64,000 bases of DNA, from contig JAESIW010000137.1 in NCBI GenBank assembly GCA_016802295.1, positions 5,007,539 through 5,071,538 on the forward strand, written 5' to 3'. Positions within the stretch are counted from its first letter, which is position 1, and every line of letters starts with the position of its first letter. Shown here piece after piece: positions 44,753-57,088 of the stretch. Made by a program: the position numbers and the translations under genes. The stretch is from Brachionus rotundiformis. Lineage: Eukaryota; Rotifera; Eurotatoria; Ploima; Brachionidae. The notes under the pieces were generated by a model. That model worked only from the letters and a program-made list of their open reading frames with translations, was not told the DNA's origin and did not search any database.

Positions 44753-47700
44753 ATGTCCCAAAATGATATCAACTTTTATCAAAGCAATCAGAGATCACAA
44801 TCTATAGATTTTTTAAATAAAAACAACTCACAAATGATAGTAAACTATCCAAATGAGACAACGAGTCGATCATTTGTTAACTCATCTTTACCTTTATATA
44901 GTCAACAGTAAGAATTGTTTAATTTAAAATTAAAACTCTAACTTATCTGCAAGAAATGAGCTATGCTGTGTTTTATGCGGCTTAGGTGAAATTAACTTAC
45001 TATCGCTGGGCAAGCTGTACAAATTCAAGTCAACCTTTCATTTCAATACAAATAATTTTATAAATTTGAAAAATTTTTTGCTTAATTCAAACTCAAATGA
45101 GTCAAATAATACCAAAATAGCAACCCACAATTATAAGTAAATAAAATATTTTATATTTATGATTGAAAAATTATATAAATTTGTTTAAAAAAAACTTTTT
45201 TTCGTTGTTTAAAATGGAAAAAGCGAATCAATCAGTCATTTTTTTAAATTAAGATAATTGTTTTTAAATTATTTATAATGAAATATCATGACCTTTATAA
45301 AGATGGAACGAATTAGCCGTAATTATTTGTCAGACTTATTTAATCAATAGCTAATTTCACTAGTTTCTTAATTCTACTTAATTTTGTAGGTCTTATCTAA
45401 AAATAAGAATAATTAAAATTTAATAGATTTTTGCTATTGTTAATGAATTTTTTCTGAAGCTTTAAAAAAAATTTGAGAAAACTGAGAAAATTTCATTTTT
45501 TTTTCAATTGTATTAGTATTAGAAAATCTTTTCTCTATAAAAATGTTTGATTGAAACATATTCACGTTTTTTTAAAATAAGATTATATAAGGGAAAGTAG
45601 CAAAAATTTGTTTGTTTATAAAAAATTTAATAAAATTTTTTCAACAAGAAAAATATATTTCTAACATTTTCTAAATAATTGTACAAAATGAGCTTTTTTT
45701 ATCATCAGTTTTAGTTTCTTGATAAGTAAGAGCTGGTATTGGTAATTCAATTTTATCAGCAGTTGGTACGAAATCACTTGGAACTTTTTTATTTTTATCA
45801 AGTTAACTATTTTTTTCGGCTTATAAAAATATATCTTAATCAAAATTGTCTTTATGTGAATAAAATATTATTTTTTTAAACATTTCTATTGAATTCTTTG
45901 AATCCAATCACGTACTAAATTTTTTACAAGTAAAAATACTTTGTATGATAAATAGTTGTTTTTTTATTTATTTAATCTATTAATTTAAATTAGATTAAAG
46001 TATAATTTTCCAAGGCTTCATATTCTTTATAACATACTGCATTTAATTATCTTACACTTTTTCCAAAAGGAAAATGTATCAAGAAATCCAAAAAGAAACT
46101 AATTTAATTTTCTTTGTATTTTAAACATCAAAAATAAAATTTGTTTAAACCTTTTCAGGAGTTCCAAGCTTAAAGTTAGCATGCTTCTAAAGCTAGGCGT
46201 CAAAGCCATACCACAACTTTTACTTAATGATATAAGCAAAATCGGTTGGATAATGGATCCCAATGTAAAAATCTCTGATGTTTTTGACACTGTTAATGAT
46301 TGTTTTTGTGTTCACTTTAATTGCTTTATCTGGTCAGTTGGCATCGAGTTCGATTCCAATAGACAACCTATTAATATAGATAAAATTGTTTATGAATCTT
46401 TGACTAAAGTAATGGTTCAAAATTAAAATATAAGAAAAAAACTTTATTTTTTAAAAGAAATGTTCTGTTTGTGATTTGTATGGGGCCTCGATAAAATGCT
46501 TGATACCTGAATGTACACAAATGTTTCATTATTCGTGTGCAGTGCTTTATGGATGTTACCAGAATTTACAGCAACACCGTATTTTATGTCCAGATCACAT
46601 AGATAAATCAAATTTATATTGTAAACTAATTTTAACTAATTAAATGAGAATAATTTTTAAATTATCTTAGTTAATAATAAATGTTTACTATGCGATTCAT
46701 CAGACCGAATAGCTGAACAACTATTTTGCACAAATTGCGGGTCTTATTACCACAGTAAATGTCTTTCGCCTCCAATCGAGAATAATTCTTTGACTCGAAT
46801 TGGCTGGCAGTGCCCAGAGTGCAAAATTTGCCAGACATGCCAGTGAGTATTTCTTTATTAAAGCTAATTTATATACCAATTTTTTTCCATTAGTAAACCG
46901 GAAAACGATACTAAAATGGTTATCTGTGAAACTTGTGATAAGTGTTATCATTCGTATTGTCTTAAAAACGAGATATTTATGCTCAAAAATTCGTCTGGTT
47001 GGAAATGTGATCCATGCAGAAGAGAACTATCTTTGACAAGAGCTTGTCTGAGTTGTAAAGGTCTAGTCTTCAAAGACTCAATCGAATGTTTGTGTGAGAC
47101 ATGCCAAGAGATAAAACGTAACCTCAATCAAGAAAATAATAAAAAAAGATCTGTTAAAGATCTCCTACAGCTGTCTCGCTCACAAACAAATATAGCCTCA
47201 ACTGACCTCACCAAAACCATATTTAAAAAAGAGCCTATTAACGATTTAAATGTTAATATGACTTTTAAAATTGAGACCACAGCTCAAACAGTTTCAAAAC
47301 CGATCTCATCTGCGGCTTCAAAGCCCAGCATAGCTACAAAAAAAAAGCAAATACCGAAAAAAAATGTAACTATTTGCTATTTATATATTAAGTAAAAATT
47401 CATTTAAATTTTTCCAAATTAGCAAAATAAGAGCGCCAAACGATCCGGACAAGGCTCAACCGGTCAAATTACCATTAGCACAAGAGGAACTAGGTCTCGA
47501 AACAGCGGTAAAGATCCAAAAACTGACCAGGCTAAACGAGTTGACGAAGATTCCGAATTTCAGAAGAAAAAAAACTCCGGAAATGAAGAGGGAAGCATTG
47601 GCACTGTAAAACGTGACGAGGACGATCATCACGCAGTCACAGTCATATCCTCTTTGAATGATTCGTTCAATTTAAAACAGGATATGTGTTTGAGCTGTGG

Positions 47701-50700
47701 AAGCTTTGGCAAAGGTGACAGTGGTGTTGTGCTTCCTTGTAGTCAGTGTGGTCAATGTTTTCACTCATTTTGTGCAGGTGTGAATGGCCTAAGTGACATA
47801 ATGTTGCAGAAGGGCTGGCGTTGTCTGGATTGCACGGTGTGCGAAGGCTGTGGCAAAGCAACTGACGAGAGTCGGCTGTTACTGTGCGACGATTGTGACA
47901 TTAGCTACCACATTTACTGTCTTGATCCACCTTTGGATCAAGTACCACAGGGTAACTGGAAATGCAAATGGTGTGTCAAGTGCATAAAATGTGGATCTAA
48001 AACTCCTGGCAAAGAGTTGGAATGGAAAAATAACTACACTGAATGTGCTGTTTGTTACAGTTTAAGCTGTTGTCATGTGTGCGAAACCAATTATAACGAA
48101 TCAGATATTGTTGGAAAGTGTATTAAATGTGAGAGGTGGTCCCATGTAAACTGCAGGGCCCTTATTACTGAGGAAGATGCTGAGAAAAAGTATGGTCAAA
48201 ATTTCAAATGCTCGAAATGTAGCGAATTTGACAAATGTGACAAAAAAATTGGTTCCAAATCCTCTAATAATGTTGAAAATAGTCAAAATGAGTCGTTTTT
48301 GTTTATGGAAGATTTAATTAATATGTCTAAACGATGCCAGATTGACGAAGGAACATTTCTTACAGATCTCGGCGCTGAATTGATCAAGAAAATTAAGATA
48401 AAGCCTCTGCCATGCCCAAGAAGGCGTCCTCCTCGAACCAATATTTTAAATTCGGAATTTGATGCAAATAAAATTGTAGATGAAAATAGTCAGTCTTCTA
48501 TTGATGATAAGCCAGGTAATTTTGAACAAAAAAAAACTAAACTAACAATCTTTGAAAATAATTTTTCAATGTTTCCTTTTACTTTTAAATTCCGTTTCAA
48601 AAAAGTGTGTGATAGATAATTAATAAATAAATCAAAATTTTCAACAAAAAATAAATTAAAATAAACAAAACTTTTAATTAAATTTTATTTTTTTCTTGAT
48701 GCCATTTTTTAATGGGTCAAGGGATAGATTTATTAAGAAAAATTAAAATTCTCATAATAATTGATTGAAGTAATATATTTTATTCAGTCCACAAGATATA
48801 TTTAAAAATTTGTTTCCCTAAAATTCTTCTAATTGGCGATCAGTTTCAACGAAAATCAAAAACATGATTTAAAAATGAAAATTTTCAATAAAAGTTATTC
48901 AAAAAATAATCAAACATTTAATCTAAAAGAAATACAAAATTTGAAAAATAAATTATCTTGTTTTCAAAGATATGATAATTACTTAAAGATAATAGGCATT
49001 TAAATTAAAATTTCTATTTATTTTTTAATCTTTAGAATCAATTCATGATGAGATAAATAGCGAAATTGAACCAGGTAGTGTTGCCATGACTCAATCGGAA
49101 ATAAAAAAACAAATAATGCCTGCAAAACGTCAGATAAATTTTGGTCTTGGAGGATTTTTTGTAAAATCGCGAAGAATCAAACCACAATTATCCCATCCCG
49201 ATAGTACCGAACCGAACGAAAATGAAAACAAAGTAATCCAAAAGCGGAAAAAAAAGTTTACTTATGAGGACATGATACCAAGTTATATGCAAGAGGCTTT
49301 TTTTGGAAGCAACACATTGAACACATGTCAAGATGCTGAAAATAACTTCGACGAGCCTGCAGAAAAATTTGCTCAAAAAGTCCAAAGAAATGAGGTCCAT
49401 AAAGTAAATCTGGATGAAAATTTATTCAAATTGGCTCAGCAGAATAAAAAAGAAAGCTTGGAGCTTGGAATTGAAGATTTTTTAGATGGTGACATTGTAA
49501 GCTATTTGTTCAATGAAAACCGCAATCTAATCGAGTTTAATCCCGATCACGACTTGGGACAAAAGAACAGATCAAATGATGAAAAGATATTTGACGAAAA
49601 GATATATGAGGACTTGTTTCACCAGATAGCCAGCTCGGATCCGGGACAAAAACCCAATCCGGTAGATGAATACCTTAATCTGAATCATCATACTGGAGAC
49701 GCGTATGAACACAAAGAATGTTCCGAGACTATAAATGATAATCGCAATATAGATGATTTAGCAAGACAATTTAAGGAGTCCACTCATAAATATGCCACAA
49801 ATCAAGCTCACAGTTCCATGGCAAATATTGACATGTATAACAATCATTCGGAATTTCTTAATATTCAAGATTCACTTATCCACAAAGTGCCCAATTTTAT
49901 ACCTGATCAAGCTATTAGGCCTACTCAAATTGATCAGGCCAAAATTAATCAAAATCAGTATAACTTTATAATGAACCATAAAATGGAACATAATCAAGCG
50001 ACAAATCCTCATAATTCTGCTTACCAAAATGCAAAATATTCGAGTTATACAAATGAAAATGGTTCTTATCAGCAACAACCACAAGAAAACCGAAATTTTA
50101 GTTCTCATCAGCAGCAAATTCAAGCTCAGACGCCACAGGCGTTGGTCTCGCCTCAACCCAAGCCATCAGAGACACCTATTGAGAGTCAGATAAGCTTTGA
50201 GGATCAAGAGCTGTCCAATGATTGCTTGAATAATTCCGGTTCGAAGACAAATTCGAATAGCCAGAACAAGGAAGGCAAAGAAGACTTAAGCAAGCATCAA
50301 AAAATGCTGGAAAAATATGCTGAAGATGAAGATCTCGGTGACATGGCAACCCAAGCCATGCCACTTTACAGCAATGTTAATTTTCCAAACTTAAAAAATG
50401 AAATTAAAGACGTACAAGAACGATACAGATATGTGAATAAAATTTGGCGCAAATTGGACAGTCAAGTTAAGCTAGATTACATCAACAAGTCTCGCCAAAA
50501 TAGATACAAAAAAAAGAGTGATGAAAAAGTAACCACTAAAGCCAAAGCTAGAGTAAAAAGTCCATTGAACAGTGATGCTGAGAATTTGCAGTCTCGATCG
50601 GCCACGCCGTCAATATCAATGGAGGACACAAATGAAAATAGTCAAGCTAGTCATTCGCATCCCCTGTCCATTAATCAGTTAGGACCAGGCCAAATTTTGC

Positions 50701-53700
50701 TCTGTCAAGTACCAAATCAGCAATCCGGTCAGAATCAAATGAAACAAATGGATCAAATTATTCACCATCATCTACAGCAACAACAATTGCAGCAACAACA
50801 ACAAATGAATAACAAACAGGAAAAAATTACCATCAAATCTTATCTTTCCAATCAGATGAATGCCAATATGGTTTCTAATACCAATGTACCTACTCAACAA
50901 AATTTTTCTTCTCAACTTCAATACCCTGCACCAATGACAAATCTAACTCAAGAGAGAAGCTATCAAAATGAGCCCAAAAAGAGCGATACTGTATCTGATC
51001 ATATTGATAGCATAATTGACCAAGTAGTTGCAGGATATGGTACTATACCTTGTGGAATCGATTGGGACGATGAAGAAAGTAAATCTAAATTAAAATTTAT
51101 TGAACATTCTTTAATGTGTTTATTATTTTGAAGCAAATTCCTCTTTCAAAGAATTCATACTCAGTCAGACCGAAAATCAAAGTAATTAATTCTTTTAAAA
51201 AAATCTTAAGATTTAAACTATTTAATCATTTAAATTGATTTAATTTAAAATTATTTTTGAATTTTAAATTTTGTTATTATCTGCTCAGAGTGTTAATAAT
51301 CAAAAAAGTCATAAGTTAATAAAGTACCTGATATTAATTTTTAACACTAGAAAGCCTTACAAAAAAATGTCAAAAGCCAAACTATTTTGTATAAGAGTTA
51401 ATAAAGAATAGTAATTTTTTTAATCTAATATTTAATTAGTTTTAGTTTTCCGTAAATCTACAAAATAAAATGATGCATCATATTCAGTTACTGCAAGGAT
51501 ATTTAGAATAGTAAATTAAAAAAATGTATCCTAAAAATCCATCGGATCTTCTAGAGATAAAAATAACATAAAATGGTCACTAATAATTTGCCTAAATACG
51601 ACCAAATATTTTTATATTACTAAAAATATTCTAGATAAATTAAAATAATGAAATAATCAACTTAGTCAAAAAGACAAATCAAGTTTTTGATACTTTGATA
51701 ATTATTTTCAGCATCATTATTGGAGATTTAAAGTCGAAAAGTTTTCCAAAATTATTTTAGTTTCTGTTAAATTAACAAAAAATATAAATGAAATTCTTTA
51801 TACGGAGATAATTAAATCAAACAAGTCAAATAATATCAACAATATGCATGGATAATTAACTATGCATCTTTAAATTTATCAAGAAAAATCAAAAAAAATA
51901 AAATTCAAAAAAGACTTAACTAATTATTAAATATTAAATCTTAGAGTCTAATTTATTAATCTCTAATGATTAAATCAAAATAATTCATAAAAATACATTT
52001 AATTTTGTATTTAAGATATAATTTTCTTTAATTAAATCCAAAAAATAATTTCTTTAAATAAGAATTAATTGAATTAAAAGATTCGAACGAAAAGCCAGCA
52101 AAAAATAAAAAGAAATCCAGCAAATCATCAGAAGAAAGCGCTCAAGCCAAATCATCAAAGAATAAAAAACGACAGAAAAACGAGTCTGAAGGAAATAATG
52201 TCCATTCAGGTCAAATGGCTAATCCAATTCAACCTGCAATGAATTCAACAAACCAATTTGGAACACAAAATTCTCAATTAATTGATCCTTCAAAGCTAAA
52301 CATCAACTTAAACCAAAGAACAACTAATACAGCCACGAAAATAAACGAAATTCTTATGATTAACTCTCAAAATCAACACCATCAGCAGCAACAAAATATA
52401 CCACAAAGCTTTCACCAAATTAACTCAAATAGCAATGTGTATTTAATTCCAGCCTCTAATCAGTTCAATCTCCAAGACTCACAATCATCTAATATAAATA
52501 AAATACCTTGTAGAGATGACAATCTTAAGAAAATTCTATCAGTACCCGGAAATGAATTGGTCATTGAAACACCGATGCAAAATCAAAACTTTAATATTCA
52601 TGATCTAAAAAAAAACATGATGGTTAAGAACATTTTGGTGTCTCCAAACGAACAACTAATGTCCCAACAACAACAACAACATCAACAACAGCAGCAGCAA
52701 TTGCCAAGCAACATTCCTCAAGATAATAGCATTAAATTTTTGCAACTGGACGGTCAAATCGATGAACTTGAACACTCTAAGAACCAACCTCAAATGTCAG
52801 CCAGCTCTCATATGATAAATAATGGAGAAAATCAGCAAAACTTTCACAAGCAAGAATCTCATCTTAGCTCAAAGCTTAGTAACAAAGTGGTCATAAACCA
52901 TGAGTTATTAAACAGTTACGGAATAACCTATAATCCAAACACTCAATCAAGCACATACTCTCAACCAGTGTCTGGTCAGGATCCTCAAAACTTTACCATT
53001 ATCAACCAAAGTTATGTTAACAAAAGCGATAACACCCTACTTAAACAATTGTTGAATACTGCTCCAAAAAACGCTGTACCAGAGTCAAAACCAGAGATTA
53101 AAACCGAAAACATCCCTCCAAAAGCTCCAGTAGCCAACACTGAAAAAGCAAAAAAAGCCAAGAATGAAAAGCCTCGCATTCAAAAACCAAAACAACAAAA
53201 CAAGCTTCTCACTGATTTGAAGAACAAAATCGAATCAAACATAAACGATGACGACAATCCGCGTAAACGAAAAAACTTAAAAGCTAATCAAGAGATAAAT
53301 AATGAGACTTTAATGAACAAAATTATTGACGAGTTAAAGTCGTTTGGGCTTTTGAGCATGAGCCAGCCTAGAATTGACCATGACGATGAAATTTACCAGA
53401 ATATTAATTTACCAGAAAGAGACCATTTGCTTAAATTTCGCCATTTTAATATCAAGCATTTGGGCGCTTTGTACAATCTAAAGATTAGTGTTCAGCCTTT
53501 TGATTTTAAAGAGAACATTTTAGAAGAAATAGAGAACAAAACAACAGTTTATAACAAAAGAAATGTTCAGCAGTCTGTCAAAATTTGCTCGGCTAACATG
53601 ACCAAAGCACCAAGTGTGGACACAAGTCGAGAGTTGCTAGAGGATTCAAAAAATAGATTGGATAAATTGTTGGAAAGTGACATGGCCAATGAAAGACTAT

Positions 53701-56665
53701 TTGACGAAGACTCTAACATGACAGACTATAATGGACAAATCTTGCTCAAAGAACCATCTAGCCCGCGAATTGATTTGCAGCTAAATCAGATAAAAAAAGA
53801 GGCTATTGAGCCCACCCAGAATGGCGACATGGTCAAAACAACATTTAAATTGTCACATAAAGCAGGCCTCAATTTTAAAGATACAGTGGAAAAATTGAGC
53901 GAAATTTTGAATATGGATATACCAAGTGTCATGGACTTGGGAAAAATGGTCAAATATGAAGCAAAACCAAATGAAATTTTAAAAACAACCACCAATCAAG
54001 AAACTATGTACACAATACAGTCTCTTGGTAACATAAAATTCCATACTTGTTCATTCTGTGAATGTTTTATAAATGAAGAAAAAGAAAATATTGATAATAA
54101 AATTTTATTCTGCTCAAAATTTTGTCGAGTATCATTTAAAAAATTGCTTAATTTAAAAAAGTTAAAATCACAGAATCAAGATATTGTGAACACAGTGACA
54201 GTGCCAGTTAAGAGCGAAATTGTGACCAAAAAAGAGAAAAGATTACTTAGATGGTCGCGTGATTTGGTTGAAAATTGTTCCAAAAATGATACTAGTGCAG
54301 AATCGGATAAGTATGAGCTATTGAAAGCAAATGGCTATTTGGATGATCGCACTTGCGTATTCTGCAAGCAACGTGGTGACATGGAACAAAATGGCCCGTG
54401 TCGCCTGCTAAGTTTAGATGTAGACAAATGGTGCCATTTAAATTGTGCCCTGTGGTCTGATGAAGTTTATGAAACAATGAATGGTGCTCTGATAAATGTT
54501 GATATAGCTTTTAAAAAAAGCATTAATTTACAATGTTGTTATTGCCATGAAAAAGGCGCTTCTTTACGCTGTTTTAGTCCTAAATGTAATTGTTTTTACC
54601 ATTTTCCGTGTGCAGTAAAAGACAAATGTGCCTTTAATCAAGACAAGACAATCTATTGCTCAACTCATTCGTGTAAAGCATTGAACGAAAATCGCCTTAC
54701 TGATTTAAGTGTCAAGAGAAGTGTTTGGATACAAAGAGATGAAGTGGCTCAGATACAAAATTTTATAATTCGAGATTTTGATGAAAACACCTTTGCAATT
54801 AGAATTGGAAGTCTTACCTTGCATAGCATTGGTCAATTATTGCCTCATCAATTAGGCACGGGTACTTACAACACTAGAGATTACATCTATCCAGTTGGTT
54901 ATAAAGCAACTCGAATTTACTGGTCAACTAAAAGTTGTTTTAAACGATGTCAGTATTTGTGCAGTATTGAAGAAGTCGATGGTAAGCCGGAATTTTCGGT
55001 AGCTATTATTGAAGAGAGTGGTGATAGGGAATTAATTATAGGCAAGTCACCAAGTGATATATGGAAAAGAATATTGGAAAAAGTTGAGCAAATGAGAAAG
55101 CACTTAGATTTAGTCAAATTGTTTCCGTCTTATTTTAGTGGAGAGTATATGTATGGACTGACTGAGCCTCATATCATAAGACTGGTCGAATCACTACCTG
55201 GAGTTGAGACTCTAACTAATTATGTATTTAAATTTGGCAAATTGCAGCTATTAGACATGCCGTTGGCGATTAATCCGACTGGCTGTGCCAGAAGTGAACC
55301 AAAGCTCAGGACTCACTTTAGAAAGCCGAGAACATTGACCTGTCCAACCACAGTTCCAAATACTGTTCAGAGAAGTGAAAGCAACGCAAGTGCCAATGGA
55401 GCTAACTCGAATGGATTCAACCAGAACCAACCAAATGAAAATGCTTATGACAGAGTTCAGGACTTATCGGATGACGATGAATATTTAAAATTAACAGCTG
55501 ATTCAGATAACAACGGCCTGGTGTCTTATTCTAAACAATTTGTTCAGTCAAAATCTGGTCAATTTAGAAAATTGAAAACTGAATGGAGACAGAATGTTTT
55601 TTTGGCAAAATCAAAAATTCAAGTAATCAAATTATTTACCAAAAATTTTTACCGGATTTAAAATCTTGTTTTCCAAAAGGGTCTTGGACTTTTTGCTGCT
55701 AGAGACTTGGAAAAAAATACAATGATTATTGAATATATAGGAGAATTGATCCGAAATGAGGTTGCCAATAGGCGTGAAAAACTGTATGAATCACAGGTAT
55801 TTGATTTTTATTTTTTCTAATTGTAGATTTAATTAGAAAGTTAATTAATTATTTATTTGTGATAAAAAGTTGTTTAAAATTTAATTAAATTTAGATGGAA
55901 TTATTTTTAAATGAGTAAGTCATAAAATTTGAATGAAAAACCTGAGATATAAAGATAGTTAGAAATTAATTTTGGTTCATGGTGACGAATAAGGAATAAT
56001 TTTTTTTCTTGAAAGCAATTAAAAATCTAAAATTAAGTAATTTCTTCTAAAGATAAAAATAATGTTTAAATCAAAATAAAAATAAAAGCTAAAGTCAATT
56101 TTGTTTAATTTTAAACGAAAGCCCATTTTTTGAAATGTAAAAAAGTATTAAAGAATTGGTATCTTATTATTGATAATATTTAATTTGATTTTCAGATTTA
56201 TCATCAAATATATGCTTTAAATTTTTATTTTATTTCTGTGAATATATTTTTCAAAAAGTATTTTTTGTAAAAAATAAAATTAATACCAAGTTAAAATTTT
56301 ATAAGAACAATATAATTTTTTGAATAAATTTTTTAGAATCGCGGTATTTACATGTTCCGTTTGAATGACGAACTTGTTGTTGATGCGACCATATCAGGAG
56401 GTTTGGCTCGATATATAAACCATTGCTGCGATCCAAATTGTGTAGCTGAGACTGTTACGGTCGAAAAAGACCAAAAAATAATAATAATAGCTAATAAAAA
56501 GATACTCAAAGGAGAAGAAGTAATCAAATTTATCTACTTAATTAAGCATTTTATTTAATTATTTTTTTCTAGTTAACTTATGACTACCAATTTGAATTTG
56601 AGGATGAGAGCAGCAAAATTCAGTGCTTGTGCGGATCAGCTAATTGTAAAAAATGGATGAATTAA
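44753..56665 (+). CDS. KMT2C/D: Histone H3K4 methyltransferase KMT2C/D (trithorax-related)
   Basis: One gene of many exons over 11.9 kb, from MSQNDINFYQSNQRSQS to the post-SET end CLCGSANCKKWMN. Order of domains: split N-terminal extended PHD (CCVLCGLGEINLLSLG, then KCSVCDLYGASIKC); a first PHD group (46670-47110); a second (47660-48250, including CEGCGKATDESRLLLCDDCD); a Gln/Asn-rich region with an HMG-box-like helix (YRYVNKIWRKLDSQVKLDYI); a C-terminal extended PHD (RTCVFCKQRGDMEQNGPCRL); FYRN (LHSIGQLLPHQLGTGTYNTR); FYRC; a WDR5-binding Win motif (GCARSEPK); SET; and post-SET. This order is diagnostic for KMT2C/D, the enhancer H3K4 mono-methylase of the COMPASS-like complex. Introns of 0.4-1 kb occur near 45.1-46.2, 48.6-49.0, 51.1-52.1 and 55.8-56.3 kb. 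The protein is roughly half the vertebrate length. Confidence 0.95.
50766..50812 (+). repeat. CAA/CAG microsatellite coding for polyglutamine
   Basis: Mixed CAA/CAG repeat inside the KMT2C/D coding region, translated as HHHLQQQQLQQQQQ. It is in frame and interrupted, like the Gln tracts of other KMT2D proteins, and is a likely length polymorphism. Confidence 0.8.
52664..52704 (+). repeat. CAA/CAG microsatellite coding for polyglutamine (second)
   Basis: Second Gln tract (SQQQQQHQQQQQQ) in KMT2C/D, upstream of the C-terminal extended PHD. Mixed CAA and CAG codons with one CAT interruption. Confidence 0.8.
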
Positions 56666-57088
56666 ACAAAAAATCTGAATTTGTACATAGCGAACGCTTG
56701 AAAGTGAATATAATTCAAATTTACTCAAAAATATCAAAGAAAAAAAGCAATTTTTATGATTTTTTTTCTCTTATTCTTTTTTTATTTTATGTCTCTTCTA
56801 TTTTTATTTTTATTTTTTTTAAATGCTTTACTAAATTTGAATGAATAAAAATCCAAAGCTCTTTTTTACTTTATTTTTTTTTCGTTCTGAATTTTTCAAA
56901 TTTTTCTTTCATCTAATTTGTCTCCTTCGTTTAACTCAAATTAACAAGGATACCTAATGGAAATCAACCAATTTTTCGTTTTTGTCTATTTTTACATAAC
57001 ATTGTAAAACTAATTAACCAAAAAAGTTTAATTAATAAAAAGCTTGAAAATAAAACTACGCTCACTATTACCTTATCATTAGATAAAA

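Noticed and set aside
45661..45843. Minus-strand 60-codon frame in the 1 kb intron of KMT2C/D
   Set aside because: Low-complexity Lys/Leu/Ile composition without any motif, and inside an intron.
56653..56844. Frame starting MDELNKKSEF after the KMT2C/D stop
   Set aside because: It overlaps the end of the SET gene in another frame and then runs into low-complexity Phe/Ile; taken as 3' UTR.
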